The translations under genes and the position numbers were made by a program. From contig CM055108.1 of assembly GCA_029204225.1 (NCBI GenBank), positions 9,880,293 to 9,944,292 on the forward strand: a stretch of DNA of 64,000 bases, written 5' to 3'. Shown here piece by piece: positions 47,062 to 58,102 of the stretch. Origin of the DNA: Diphasiastrum complanatum (lineage: Eukaryota; Streptophyta; Lycopodiopsida; Lycopodiales; Lycopodiaceae). How positions within the stretch are numbered: position 1 is the stretch's first letter; every line of letters starts with the position of its first letter. Below the pieces are notes generated by a model. That model made no database searches and was not told where the DNA came from. It saw only the letters and a list, made by a program, of their open reading frames with translations.

Positions 47062-48135
47062 ACATTAGTCATAGTAGTGCTTCACCCTTGAACCATTTAC
47101 TCGAGTGTCAAGTAAACGTCCTTGGAGATCAGCTAACTGAAGTGATCCATTATTAAAAACTTCTATAACTTCATACGGTCCCATCCATCTTGTATGTAAT
47201 TTTCTAGGAAACAACATGTGTCTGTTATCATACAGAAGCACGTAGTCCCCTTGTTTAATTTTTATTTTCTTGAAGGATTGATAAAAAATTTCTTTTCTTT
47301 TATTCTAAACTCGTTCAGTCTCAAATAATGAAAGACAACGATCCTCTTTCAGTTGCGTCAAAGGAATCATCTGCTCTCGGAGACTATCGTGTTCATCCAT
47401 TTGCTCTTTATTACTAATGCGAAACGTCAGAACATCGAATTCTATCGGTAGTATGGGATGCATTCCATACACAAGATAGTATGGAGTCTGCCTAGTTGTA
47501 ATCTGTTCAGCAGTTCTATATGCCCATAAGACAGATGGTAACTTCTGATCCCAATCAAAAGAAAATGTTTCCGTTACTTTATTCAAAATTTTACATAGAA
47601 TTCCATTTGCCCGCTCCGTAAGCCCATTTGCTTTTGGATTATATGGAGTGGTTTGACAATGTGTAATCGAAAAATATGACAACATGGCTTCTATGGTCTG
47701 ATTAAGCAAATGGGTTCCCCTATCGCTAACCAGTTCTAAGGGACAACCATATCACGTGATAATGTTTTGGAATAAAAACTTTGCTACAGTCTTAGCATCG
47801 TTCTTAATTGTGGCTTCGGCCTCTACCATCTTGGTAGCATAGTCCGTGGCAATGAGTATGTAACGACGACGAGTTTTACGCGTGATCGGTTTAATAGGCT
47901 CTACAAAATCTATCCCCCACTTCTCAAAGGGTGCTAAGGGAATGATTGGAGTAAGCGGCCAATGTGTTGCGAGGCTGGGTTTCCCCATCCTCTGGCATGC
48001 ATCACATTTTTTAATGAATAATTTAACATCTCTATAGACGGTAGGCCACCAATATTTAGCATTGAATTTTTTTTTTTGCAGTGTTTTTAAGAGCATAGTG
48101 ACCCCCCGAATCTTCCTCATGTAATGCACTTATTA
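47062..48135 (-). pseudogene. Gypsy A integrase
   Basis: On minus the zinc-binding N-terminus reads ALHEEDSGGHYAL, then KKCDACQRMGK in another frame; the shift is at a T10 run near 48,068. The catalytic core has Asp in GIDFVEPI, Asp in LELVSDRGTHLLN and Glu in GLTERANGILCKILN, so the DDE triad is present. A stop follows FQNIIT. The C-terminal GPY/F-type domain is seen at 47,062-47,300 (RWMGPYEVIEVFNNGSLQLA, SRVKHYYD) after one more stop. Three breaks, otherwise well kept. Confidence 0.9.
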
Positions 48136-48380
48136 CAGCGGTTGTCTCGGTTGGTTCTAAACATCGGCGGAGACTATCGTCAGCTTCTAATTTATACAAT
48201 ATACTATTTACAATCGTGTAAGGTCCTACCTTAGAAAGAAAAACAGTTTTTTACTGTTTATTAAAATGTTTAGGATATATTTGGTCCTGTAAAAATTTAA
48301 TAACGTCCCTATAAATTGATGTTTTTGATTGAATACGCATTATATGTTCATTTGGAAATTCATCAGACATGGGTTCTAAT

Positions 48381-48840
48381 TTAATGTCTTATTTGGAGGC
48401 GGGATATATAGTCGGCATTTTGATGATCCTTGCCTCTTCTTAATTCTACTTCATAATTAAACTCATCTAATAATAATACCCATCTAGCTATTCTACTCGA
48501 AAGATCAGGTTTATTCACTAAATGTTTTAATGCGTAATGATCTACGTGAAAAACAAAAGGGTATCCTAAAAGGTAATGTCTAAATTTCTTTACTGAATAA
48601 ATCATCCCTAGTGCTTCTCGCGCAGCGAGTTGCTTCCCCGCATAGTAAATTGAATAATCTATATTGTGGTCATCTTTCTGACTAAGCACTACACCTATCG
48701 CAACAGATGATGTGTCTACATATACATGGAACTTTTTAGCCCAATTTGGAGGTCTAAGCCCAATGGCTTCTGCTAATGACTGTTTCAATCGATCAAAAGC
48801 TTGATGATGGTCTTGTGTCCAATGAATTTTTTTAGTAAAT
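48381..48840 (-). pseudogene. Gypsy A RNase H
   Basis: Minus strand, open from 48,788: FHVYVDTSSVAIGVVLSQKD, YYAGKQLAAREALGMIYSVK, KFRHYLLGYPFVFHVDHYAL, SSRIARWVLLLDEFNYEVEL, DHQNADYISRL. This is a standard single Ty3-type RNase H. I see no second, archaeal-like RNase H such as Tat/Ogre elements have. The gap 48,141-48,380 to integrase is broken coding or spacer. Confidence 0.9.
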
Positions 48841-49562
48841 TTGTTAAAGGAGTTACTATTATAGCATAATCTTTAATTATCCTCCGATAGTAATCTACAT
48901 GTCCTAGAAAACCTCTAAGCTCTCTTAAATCGGTTGGTTCTAATAATTCTAAAATCATTTTTATTTTTTCGATGTCGGCTTGTATACCATCCTTCAAAAT
49001 TTTATGCCCTAAAAGGATGCCTTCCCTCATCCCAAAGTAACACTTAGCTGGATGTAGTTTAAGAGATGTCTCTTGACATCTTCTCAATGTTTTCTCTAAT
49101 GCATCTAAATGGTTTTTAGTTGATGAATAGACACAAAAGTCATCCATAAAAATTTCTAAAAACTTTCTTAAATTTTTTTGAAAAATATTTGTCATCATAC
49201 GTTGGAATGTGACAGGTGCATTACAAAGACCAAAGGGCATTTGCGAATATGCATATGTCCCCCAATCAATGGTGAAAGTAGTTTTGGATCTATCTTCCTC
49301 TTTTATAAAAACTTGGCTATAACCTGAGAATCCATCTAAAAACTATAACGTTCATGTCCAGCTACCTGGTCAAGAATGGTATCTGTATATGGCAGAGGAT
49401 GATAATCTTTTGCTGTGGCAGCATTTAGTTTCCTAAAATCCTGACAAACTCTAATCTTGTCCATCTTCTTCTTAGGTATTATAACTATTGGTGACACCCA
49501 CTCACTGCTTAGAATAGGATATATAATACCCGCTCTAAGACATCTATCTAATTCGTCTTTTA
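48841..49562 (-). pseudogene. Gypsy A reverse transcriptase
   Basis: Minus strand: ELDRCLRAGIIYPILSSEWV, SPIVIIPKKKMDKIRVCQDF, RKLNAATAKDYHPLPYTDTI, a shift near 49,340, then MPFGLCNAPVTFQRMMTNIF, catalytic FMDDFCVYSS, HPAKCYFGMREGILLGHKI and RGFLGHVDYYRRIIKDYAII. The YxDD aspartates are intact. Two frame breaks. Confidence 0.92.
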
Positions 49563-50420
49563 CTAATAAGGAGGTGGTTGGCGCTGCCTAACATGTATTG
49601 TTCCCTGAATGAGATCTATTCTATGTTCACCCCATTTAACTGGTATACCTATTAAATCATCCATCGACAAAGCAAACACATTTTGGTATTTTTGAAGAAG
49701 CAATATATACTCTTCACGTTCTTGGTCTGATTGGTGTTTATATAGATTCAAAGTCTTACCTTTATTGATTTCTATTTCTACATAATCTGTTTTATCTACC
49801 ATCCCCTCGATCAAACTTGCTCTGGTTCCACCCAGAACTTCTCTTGACTCGGATGTTGTCGGTATTTCTACTTCCTTATCAATCTCATAGCATTCTATAA
49901 AATTGATCCATGATTCAGCAGGTCTAGCTAACTCCTCACCCCATCTCAAAAGGTGACCCCCTATTGGACTGGCTGTGAGAATACTTGAAAAAAATATCTG
50001 TTTGGTAGACCAATTTATAATAGCATCTGCTTGATATGACCATGGTCTTCCAAATAATATCGAATAAGGTGGTGTATTTACTGGATTTATGACAAGGAAA
50101 TTCATAACAAACGTCTCTGTCTCTATAAGTACGTTAATACCTTTTAGCTCGCCTACAGGTATACATTTAGTCGCGTCTACTAAATGGATTTCGTGATAAG
50201 TGATAGGTTGTATCTGGTTTTCTAATCCTAATTCTTTTTCCATTGTTTTCGTTACTAGGTTTATACTAGATCCTAAGTCTATTAGTATTCTATCTATGGT
50301 CTGATCTCCTATGATCGCACTAATCTCTGGAACTCCACAATCTCCTCTATCTACATATTCTACTCTATTACTGTATGCAAGTATTCTTAATGTAACTAAC
50401 CTCTCCCCTTCCTCAGTCCC
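49563..50420 (-). pseudogene. Gypsy A second protease-like domain and RT linker
   Basis: The domain lies at about 49,990-50,360: EISAIIGDQTIDRILIDLGS, SINLVTKTMEKELGLE, PVGELKGINVLIETETFVMN, YSILFGRPWSYQADAIINW. The active site reads DLGSSINLV, near the DLGSSVNL form of some gypsy proteases, with the catalytic Asp kept. It continues in one open frame from 50,243 to 49,563 into the RT linker (YQNVFALSMDDLIGIPVKWG). It repeats the order of the domain at 50,565-51,000. A Glu/Ser-rich spacer separates the two. Confidence 0.82.
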
Positions 50421-50564
50421 TACTGACTGAAGCCCTTCTTCCTCCGAAGTATAGCTCGAGGAAGATGTAGGTGTCTCACCTTCGTACTTATCTTTTTCCT
50501 ATGATATGGAAATTCTTTTATGACTTTTTCTTGTCAGTGTCTCCATTTGGTCTCTGAAGGTAAC

Positions 50565-51137
50565 CTTCTTTTTCTTCCAATGGGTTATAACATCGGCTTG
50601 ATAGAGCCATGGTCATCCTAATAACACTCTATATGACAATTGTCTTGTAGTTTTTAATATTATAAAATCCATAAGAAACTTATGGTCTCCAATATAAACT
50701 ATAACCTAAGATAGTTCTCCTATTGGTGATCTTCTAGCTGCATTGGCTAACCTTAAATGTCTTAAAGTGGGTGCTATTCTATGATGAATGCCTAATTCAT
50801 ATGGTGTTTCTTCAGTCATTATGTTTACACTAGATCCGAAATCTATGGGTACATTATCTAAGATGCAGCCATTAAATACTACTTGAATCTCTGGTTGGCC
50901 TTCATCACCATAATTAACTAATCCTACGTTGACTACTGGTAACTTTGCTTTTCTTCTTTTCTTATTTTGCAAAAATTGCTTTTCTTTTTTATAATATTGG
51001 TTATCGTCTAATAACTGTTTAAAAGTTATATTGGGCATGCTAGAAATAAGGTCTTCGACAATATTATAAGAATGATTTTTAAGTGGCGACAGATCTCTAG
51101 GTATCTCGCTACTTATAACTGGATCTGAAAATGTCAC
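50565..51137 (-). pseudogene. Gypsy A first protease-like domain
   Basis: Minus strand: PEIQVVFNGCILDNVPIDFG, SSVNIMTEETPYELGIHH, LANAARRSPIGELS (stop) VIVYIGDHKFLMDFII, YRVLLG (stop) PWLYQADVITHW. The active-site region DFGSSVNIM and the C-terminal GxPWLYQAD block are colinear with DLGSSINLV and GRPWSYQAD of the next domain. It is preceded by a Lys-rich segment (KKRRKAKLP-like). Two stops. Confidence 0.8.
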
Positions 51138-51414
51138 TTTTTTAACTTTTCTAGTTTCTTCATCTAAAAGCTTCTTAGCTTATGAACTAATATCAACATC
51201 ATAATGTTTTCCATTAGACTAATCAAACTTTAATTCTTTATTACTAGGAATTTTTACTAACTGTTCTGCGACCTTCGCTTTTTTTTGTCGCGTTTTTCGC
51301 AGTTTTTGCAATTTTTGTCTTAGTTTTCTTCTTATCTTTAAGAGTTAAAGAATCTTTACTACTTCTTGTAGTTACTTTATTTACTTTTTTCTCTAAATCT
51401 GGCCATTGATGATC

Positions 51415-52143
51415 TTAATCTAATAATTCAGACTCTACTTCTATCCTTTGAACTATCATGTCAGTGTTAGTCTTAGATGGCCGAAGGTCGTCATCCCTAA
51501 GCGAGTTTACAAATCTTGGTTTAGACCGTGGCTGTTGTGGCTGAGGACATTCAACAGTGACATGCCCTTTGCCTTTAAAGTTAGCGCAGAGCGGCACATA
51601 TCCTACTGATCTCCTGGGTTCAGGACAATCAGGCGAATAGTGACCTGGGGCTTTGCAATTGTAGCACGAACCCCTTACTCTGGTTGGTGGAGTGGAATCT
51701 CTTGTTCCGCCCCTTCGCAAAATAGTGTACTGTTGACCAGTACGCTGTTTTAGTATCATAGTTTTTTGGTTAGTAGGAGTTGCAATATAAGTTACCTCCT
51801 CATAATTATTATTCGAACAGAGGAATAGTTCCTCTTCTAAATAATTAGTCTGTAAACTGGGACAGTTGGTCTTAGAATGACCTTCCTTCCCACACGTGCT
51901 ACACCAAACATTGGCGTTAGACTTCGCTTTCTTTCACTTGGCTTTAACATCAGATATTTGGACCTTTAAATCACTCATTTCTCTTGTTAACAACTCAATA
52001 CTTTTTCTTAATGGATCCATCTTTTCGGATTTCTCCATTCTTTTCTTTCTTTCTGAGTTCCTATTCTTAGTTTTCCTATAAGAAGATTCTTCTTCCGATG
52101 AAGAAGAATAAGATGAATACTCAGAAGATTCTTCCATATCCAC
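51415..52143 (-). pseudogene. Gypsy A gag C-terminus: charged helix and three zinc knuckles
   Basis: Minus strand: an acidic Ser-rich and basic helical stretch (SSYSSSSEEESSYRKTKNRN, LTREMSDLKVQISDVKAK), then knuckle 1 WCSTCGKEGHSKTNC, knuckle 2 CYNCKAPGHYSPDC and knuckle 3 CANFKGKGHVTVEC. The first two are complete CX2CX4HX4C; the third has Phe for the second Cys. The open frame 51,415-51,759 covers the last two. Confidence 0.85.
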
Positions 52144-52145
52144 TT

Positions 52146-53094
52146 AATCGAATTCTGATTCAGACTCAGTAAATGTTCTATTTTTCTATTCGTTTAAATT
52201 TGTGTTTTTTACTACTTTTTCTTTCATTTCTCCGTCTGCGAGAAATTCGAGAGGTTTTGTAATTCTCGGCAGAGGCAATGACATCTTCCAAAGAAGTCAT
52301 CAAACCCTGTCGACAATAACGATCCATTTTCTTAGGCAAACCACCCAAGAGCCATTCATTTTGCATAGGAACTGGATACTGGGCTCCTAACTTTCATATT
52401 AAATTCTTAACCCTACGAGTATATTTCCTAAGTGATTCCTTTGGTTTTTTTTCAACAGAGTTAAGCCGAGCCAACATCCTAGTGGAATATCCTATCTCCC
52501 TAAACTGTTTAAGAAATGCTGCTTTTAAAGCGTTCCAAGTATTAACTGTTTCTAGTACTAATTAATTGTACCAAATCCTAGCCTACTTTCGCAGAAGACT
52601 TGGCAAAATTCTAACTTTATCCTCGTCCGTCTGCTCTTTGTTTGCTATGGTAATGGATTCAAATTGCGACATATAACTATTCGCATCTTCAGATGATGAT
52701 CCCTTAAAGAAATCATATCTGATTTTTGTAGATGTGGATGGCGCTGGATTAGCCATATTAACAGATGGTGTGAACTAGATGAACTTGGAGGATCTGAATC
52801 TGAACTTCGCTCGGACAAAGAGTCTGAACTTGGTTCGGAAGTAAAATCAGACGAATCTGATTCAGGTGAATCTGTAGAACTTGGTGTTTCAACAGATCTT
52901 TCCCCAAATGAATCTACAAATGTTGTAGTAGCGTGTAAAAGGTCATTAAATGCTTCAGGTGTTAATCTTGCTCTAACTAGTGAGTTTTGCAAATTCTGCA
53001 AATACAAATCTCTAGACTTCCTATATGCTTCTAAACGTTGTGCACGCTCTAAACGTTTCTGTTCAATAATTGCTTGAGAGTATGTTCTTGGCAT
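52146..53094 (-). pseudogene. Gypsy A gag N-terminal and core domains
   Basis: The first open frame starts at 53,094 (MPRTYSQAIIEQKRLERAQR), 70 bp after the primer site, with a Ser/Asp-rich stretch. Near 52,756 the core continues in another frame: MANPAPSTSTKIRYDFFKGS, SYMSQFESITIANKEQTDED, TWNALKAAFLKQFREIGYST, KPKESLRKYTRRVKNLI, WLLGGLPKKMDRYCRQGLMT, the standard retrotransposon gag core. Three in-frame stops lie in it. Confidence 0.85.
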
Positions 53095-53160
53095 GCATTA
53101 CATGAGAAAGATTCGTAGATGTAATACGCTTAAAAATATTGCAAAAGGTGAAATTCATCT

Positions 53161-53179
53161 CCCCAGCAACGGCGCCAAA
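53161..53179 (-). other. Primer-binding site of gypsy A (tRNA-Asp type)
   Basis: Minus strand TTGGCGCCGTTGCTGGGG, three to four bases after the LTR. It matches the complement of the plant tRNA-Asp(GTC) 3' end (ending CCCCGGCAACGGCGCCA) with one difference. This type is typical of Athila-group gypsy elements. Confidence 0.88.
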
Positions 53180-53182
53180 TTA

Positions 53183-54203
53183 TGTGGTGGTCTAGTCCTT
53201 ATAGATTTTCACAAAATCAATGAATTACGTAGTATAAAAGGTTTGATCGTTCCCCAAGAGAGAGAATAATCTCATCTTTTGCATGGTAAATGTATGTATG
53301 ATGATAAACAGACTAGAGTGTATAAAGTTCACAATGAATACTACAGTGACATAATTGGTTATCCAAAGATATTTGGGTAAATTGGCATCCAGGAACACCA
53401 ATGATGAAACAATTTGTTCAAGGTCTCAATTGTAAGAATTACTTTATCTTTCAGGCTCTTCAGGCATCAGGAAAACAGTAAAAATTTGACAGCAACTAGC
53501 AATTAGATTCATCAAGTAGAATCACATTAGCTAAAAGTTCTTCTTAATCAAACATAGAGAATTAGTTTTTATCGCATGAAGCAAACAAGACAGAGCCTCA
53601 ATCAACCCCATTATCTGAACACATAGCTCATTCAGAGTTGAGTGAATTTCTGCTAAAAGTTATGTTTAACAGCTTCGGCTAATTCCTTGCACACATTAGT
53701 CAGAATTATTACTTGCTAGTGTCATCTGAAAATCCGTGTTAGAGTAACTGAAATTCAGTATAACTTAAGAAATGTGTGTGACGCAAACAGAATAGTATCA
53801 CAATCAATCACAGATCATACAGAGTGTGTTCGCACAAATGATAAGAAGTAATTCTATGAGAGATAATAGAAGGAAAGAATGTTCAAGCTATAAGAACTTG
53901 CTCTTCGCTCTCTATTGATACTCAGCTCTGCGTAGAAATGCATATGTACAATGACACATAGTGCTATCCTTATATAAATGTTCTTCAGCCTCAATGTCGC
54001 TTATGAACCATCAAATGTTGGTTCTGAACTTCTATTGCATCTCTTTTGAATGTCGCAACTTCTACTCAAAATATGAATTTACAAAGTGCGAAATAGGCCT
54101 TTACATGTATTTAGGCACTATAGCACATTTTATATATATGGAAGTTGAAAATTTTTACAATATATGACAAAATTTGGATAATGTGAGATTATAAGACTCC
54201 ACA
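53183..54203 (-). repeat. 5' LTR of gypsy A
   Basis: 1,021 bp, TGTGGTGGTC ... GACTCCACA on plus, joined to the primer site on its left and to the target copy gttct on its right, as expected for a normal insertion end. Confidence 0.92.
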
Positions 54204-55411
54204 GTTCTTGATAAGAGATTAATACTCGTTATCTAGAGCTTCTTTCCAGAGATCTGAATCAGGCTGATTGAGTGCCTCTTAGACAGACACCGGTTCCTGA
54301 ACAAGGTAGGTTGCAGACTCGTCGATATCCATGTGAGGTGGTCTGCTAGTTCTTGATTGGGTAATAGAGAAAGTTGATCATTTTCATCATACTGTAGTTG
54401 CTGAACTGCAATATCATCATCTTTTGATTCGTCGTTGATTTGTTGTCGTCGGAAGTAGAAGAGCTTGGACCTTCAATGAGAATAGTCAACTGAGGAACTG
54501 GAAAGTTCAATGCGTCAGGAGAATTTGATAGGTCGGCTACATGGGAACTGCCCTTTCCTTTGAGGTCTTGAAACTGATCTTCGATGAAGATGACATCCCG
54601 GCTAGTGAATATCTTCGACTTGATGGGATCAAACAACTTGTAGGCTTGATCTAAAGTAGTGTAGCTGATGAAAACACATTTGATACTCTGGAAGTCGAGC
54701 TTCTTCCTAAGATCATGAGGAATCTACGCAAAAGCGATACATTCAAAAACTCGTAAGTTTGATAAAGAAGGTTTGGTACCTATCCAAACTTCGAATGGTG
54801 TTTTGTCTAAGAGACCTTTAGTAGGACATCTGTTCTGAATATAGGTTGTTGTTGAAACAACTTCAGCCCAGAAGCACTTTGAAAGTTTCGCATGTGATAA
54901 CATGATTCTACTAAGGTTCTATTATTTCTCTCAACAAGACCATTTGACTGAGGCGAATAGGAGGTAATGTATTGTTGCTCAATGTCGTTATTAAGGCAAT
55001 ACTCCTTGAATTTGTTGGAGATTTATTCTCCTCCGTTATCTGACCTCAATGCTTTAATTCGTTTGCCAGTTTGATTCTCAGCATGCTCTTTGAATTGTCT
55101 GAATTTGATGAAAGCCTCTGATTTCTATTTAATGAAATAAACAGCTGTTCTTCTGGAGAATTCGTCAATAAAAGTAATGAAATACTTTGCATCTAGCAAT
55201 AAAGGAGTTTGCATAGGTCCACATATATCTGTACGAACAACATCTAACAGATCTTTTGTTGTATGCCTATGGTTTGATCTAAAAGAATCCTAGCCTGCTT
55301 TCCAAAGATGCAGCTATGACATACAAGGAGATCGACCTTACCAGAAGGATAGTCGAGATCAAGAACCATGGATTGTCTGGACATGTTCAAAACATATGCA
55401 TAATTCAAGTG
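54204..55411 (-). pseudogene. Copia I integrase and linker
   Basis: Mostly in broken frames on minus. Readable parts are FGKQARILLDQTIGIQQK-like, SLNRNQRLSSNSDNSKSM-like in an off frame, and an open end at 54,346-54,636 (FDPIKSKIFTSRDVIFIEDQ) which is the copia IN C-terminal block. It is followed by a Ser-rich linker. The gypsy A target site gttct lies in the linker. More decayed than the RT part. Confidence 0.75.
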
Positions 55412-55888
55412 TCATAAGCGATGATGCCATAGTAATGCTTTATTGACTAGAACAGAGGTTTTCAAGGCTTGACTAGACTCTGAATAACAATGCGCCAATC
55501 TATATAAGTAACTCTCCCTCTTGCCGAGTGCAAGGATCTTATTACTCCTATCAATAATTTTGCATTGATTAGATTCAAATTCTATCTTATGTCCTAAATC
55601 TATAATTATACTTACTGATAAAAGATTTGTAGAGAGTTTAGGAACATATAAGACCTTTGATATTAGTTTGAATTGATCATGCTGAAATCGCAATCTTATA
55701 GTACCTTCACCTTCAATAGTGTGAGTACTATTGTCACCAAGATGAATAAATTTCTTTGTGCTGTAAGGCATGTAGGAGCTGAAAAACTCACGTTGATTGG
55801 TCATGTGTTGAGTTGCTCTAGAATCGAGAAACCATGTCTCATCCAAAAATGCGCTTGGATCTTTGACCATGAATGCGTCTTTGTCCAC
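55412..55888 (-). pseudogene. Copia I protease and pre-integrase
   Basis: Open for 158 codons on minus: WFLDSRATQHMTNQREFF is the protease active site with Gly of DSG replaced by Arg; then HLGDNSTHTIEGEGTIRLRF, VLYVPKLSTNLLSVSIIIDL and ILALGKRESYLYRLAH, ending in LLWHHRL. The DSR change should inactivate it. Confidence 0.88.
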
Positions 55889-55894
55889 TTCGAC

Positions 55895-56724
55895 CTAGGG
55901 AGATGATAAAACTGTGTTTGCTTGTTGATTAGTTTGCTTGGCTGCATTCTTTGCTTGGAGAATTCGGCAATCCTTGATTTCATGGTTATTGTGCTTGCAA
56001 TACTTGCAAAACATTTTCTTCTTTGATTGTGGATCTAATGATTGTGCTTGACTTTGAGCCTGTTTCTGATTTGTTGCAGTCTTCTTGCAGCTTTTCTGCT
56101 TCTGTCGCTTAGAGCCTTTGTTGACATATAGAGCCTGAGAGGAGGAAGTAGACGAAGTGTCTTGACTTCTTCTATTGTCTTCTTGCAGCAACATAGTGAT
56201 AACTCTAGTAAGAGTAAAATTTGAGTGTGTCGACATGATCATCACCCAGTTCTCATATGTAGAGGGCAATCTTGAAAGCAATGTCATAATTGCATCTTGA
56301 TCGTTTATGACTGATCCGACAGCAGCCATCTGTTGCAAGAGACTCTTAAACTGGTTAATGTGACTCTGAAGAGAATCACCAGTAGACATCTTGAATGTGA
56401 AAAATTTTCTTTGTAGATGTAACTTAGTAGTTACGTCCCTCACGTCATATAGTGAGTTCAAGATGTCCCAAATGTCTCTTGACGTTTTCGCTTCAGCTAT
56501 GTGTCCAATCTGTGTATCTGATATATTGAGGATAATAAGCGCGAAAGCTTTAATGTCCTTCGATTTCCACTTTGAGTTGTCTTCTTCAGGTTTTACTTCT
56601 ATACCTATAACAATATCCCATAATTTGCTGTGATTAGCAAGGTCTTCATCTTAAATTTCCACAAATGATAATTGGATCCATTCAGCTTGTTTGCAATAAC
56701 ACCAGCTTTACTTTGAGAATCCAT
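55895..56724 (-). pseudogene. Copia I gag
   Basis: ATG at 56,724: MDSQSKAGVIANKLNGSNYH, then LWKFKMKTLLI. After two shifts a 188-codon open stretch (55,895-56,461) has LYDVRDVTTKLHLQRKFFTF, INQFKSLLQQMAAVGSVIND, LLSRLPSTYENWVMIM and a zinc knuckle CKYCKHNNHEIKDC. This is the normal copia gag order (UBN2 type, then CCHC). Confidence 0.88.
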
Positions 56725-56876
56725 CTAGAACTTAGTCTGTCGATTGTATCGATGACGCTAAGATGTAGTAATGCCAACAATAGGATATCAATTCTCTGAT
56801 ACTGAAAGGTTGAAAAGAACTGAAGAGCAGTGATTATCAATTTGATATCGTGAAAGATATCAAGTATTAGAGATTT

Positions 56877-56889
56877 CGCTCTGATACCA
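56877..56889 (-). other. Primer-binding site of copia I
   Basis: Minus strand TGGTATCAGAGCG directly abuts the LTR end CCGACA. Initiator-Met type. Confidence 0.9.
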
Positions 56890-58100
56890 TGTCGGAAAGA
56901 GGTGTGCAGAAGATAGGTCGATGGCAGAATAAACTATCTTCGTCTCTCTCATTGCATGACTACGTCTATCAATTTCAAACAAAAACAATAGTGATAGAAA
57001 TCACATTTGATCTTTTAGTAACTAACTTTGAAATCATCAGTACTACAGTGATTACGTAGCCAAACAATGATGCATTGAATTATCAGACAAATAATTAGTC
57101 GCGGAGAACTATATAGACGCATGCATTTTGAGATGAAGTTGAACGCAATAAAATATAGTATTGATTTAGTATGAAAACGAAACAGAAGTAAATGAGTACA
57201 ATAAGTTACGGATCGAAGCCGCGTACTCTATGCTCTCTGAGCGGCTAAAATGAAAGTCTGAATTAAGCGCAATGCTGATAAGCATTAGTGCAATAGCAAT
57301 CTCTAAAACAACTCTAAGAAGTGAGCTAGAATGCTCAGGAGTGTTCAAGCTCACATGCCTGAGAGAGAGAGAGCTAACTATTCAAATGCTTCATCGTAAG
57401 TTGATTGATCAGTTGTATGAATATGAACAGGTATATATACTAAGAAATTAGGTCATCAATTGCGATTTCCAGTTGGCTGGTGTCCGTTGACATCCATCCA
57501 GTTCCTTGTCATTCATTGCTGATAAGCGGTGAAAATTGACCGTAAACAGTCTGTCTGCATAAATGAACCAAACTGTCACTTCTACAGAAAAGAACTAAAA
57601 CAGCCACATGCGACATTGTCGCAAAAAGACGACATTGTCGGCATTTTGCAAAAAATCCAACAGTGCCTTAAAATCTCTTTTAGGGTTTCCCCCACACTTT
57701 GCCAGAGTCATTTCCTTAACATTTGAGGCACTTAGGAAAAAGCAAAAAATGCGACTCTGCATATTTGCTCGCAAATCCTAACAGGCGATAGTGTCGCTAA
57801 AATGCAAAAAATACGACACTGTATATTTGCTCGCAAATCCTGACAGGCAACAATGTCGCTAAAATGCAAAAAATGCGACACTGTGATTTTACACAAAAAT
57901 TTTGACAGGAAAAATACGAAGTGAGAGAAAATGAAAATACGACACTGTAGTCAAACTCCGTGTATTTCTGCAAACTGTGTAAAAACACTTGTAAATTTGC
58001 AGATTATAAAAAAACACAGGAAAATCCGCAGAACTGGATAAACAATGGATGAGGATTAAAATCCGATTAGTCAATCAGTAAGAAGGAGAACAATCCAACA
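56890..58100 (-). repeat. 5' LTR of copia I
   Basis: 1,211 bp. It has the same GCGACA/TGTCGC tandem units as the 3' LTR (57,600-57,900) and keeps about 100 bp (57,483-57,590) lost from that copy. Confidence 0.88.
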
Positions 58101-58102
58101 CA

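Larger units (their letters stand above)
42474..54203 (-). mobile_element. Full-length gypsy A (Athila-like), 11.7 kb
   Basis: Two 1,021-bp LTRs and a perfect target duplication gttct (42,469-42,473 and 54,204-54,208). The primer site is complementary to plant tRNA-Asp. Order on minus: gag (two frames), zinc knuckles, PR-like 1, PR-like 2, RT, RH, IN, then a long extra ORF, purine tract, LTR. The tRNA-Asp site, single RNase H and 3' ORF suggest the Athila branch (inference). All genes carry stops or frameshifts, so this copy is defective. It inserted in the copia I linker/RT start. The downstream LTR side contains an abnormal 184-bp insert (43,495-43,678). Confidence 0.92.
39914..58100 (-). 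mobile_element. Copia I, carrying gypsy A
   Basis: LTRs 39,914-41,024 and 56,890-58,100 (TGTCGGAAAGAG ... AATCCAACA). On minus the primer site TGGTATCAGAGCG abuts the 5' LTR and a purine tract (AAGGGGGAG) abuts the 3' LTR. Gag starts at 56,724 and the order is gag-PR-IN-[gypsy A]-RT-RH. No target duplication is visible: flanks are cgata on the left and catgt on the right. Without gypsy A it is about 6.5 kb. Confidence 0.88.

Noticed and set aside
47062-48381. Second (archaeal-type) RNase H in gypsy A
   Set aside because: The stretch between RNase H and integrase shows only broken coding with no RNase H motif, so a Tat/Ogre placement is not supported.
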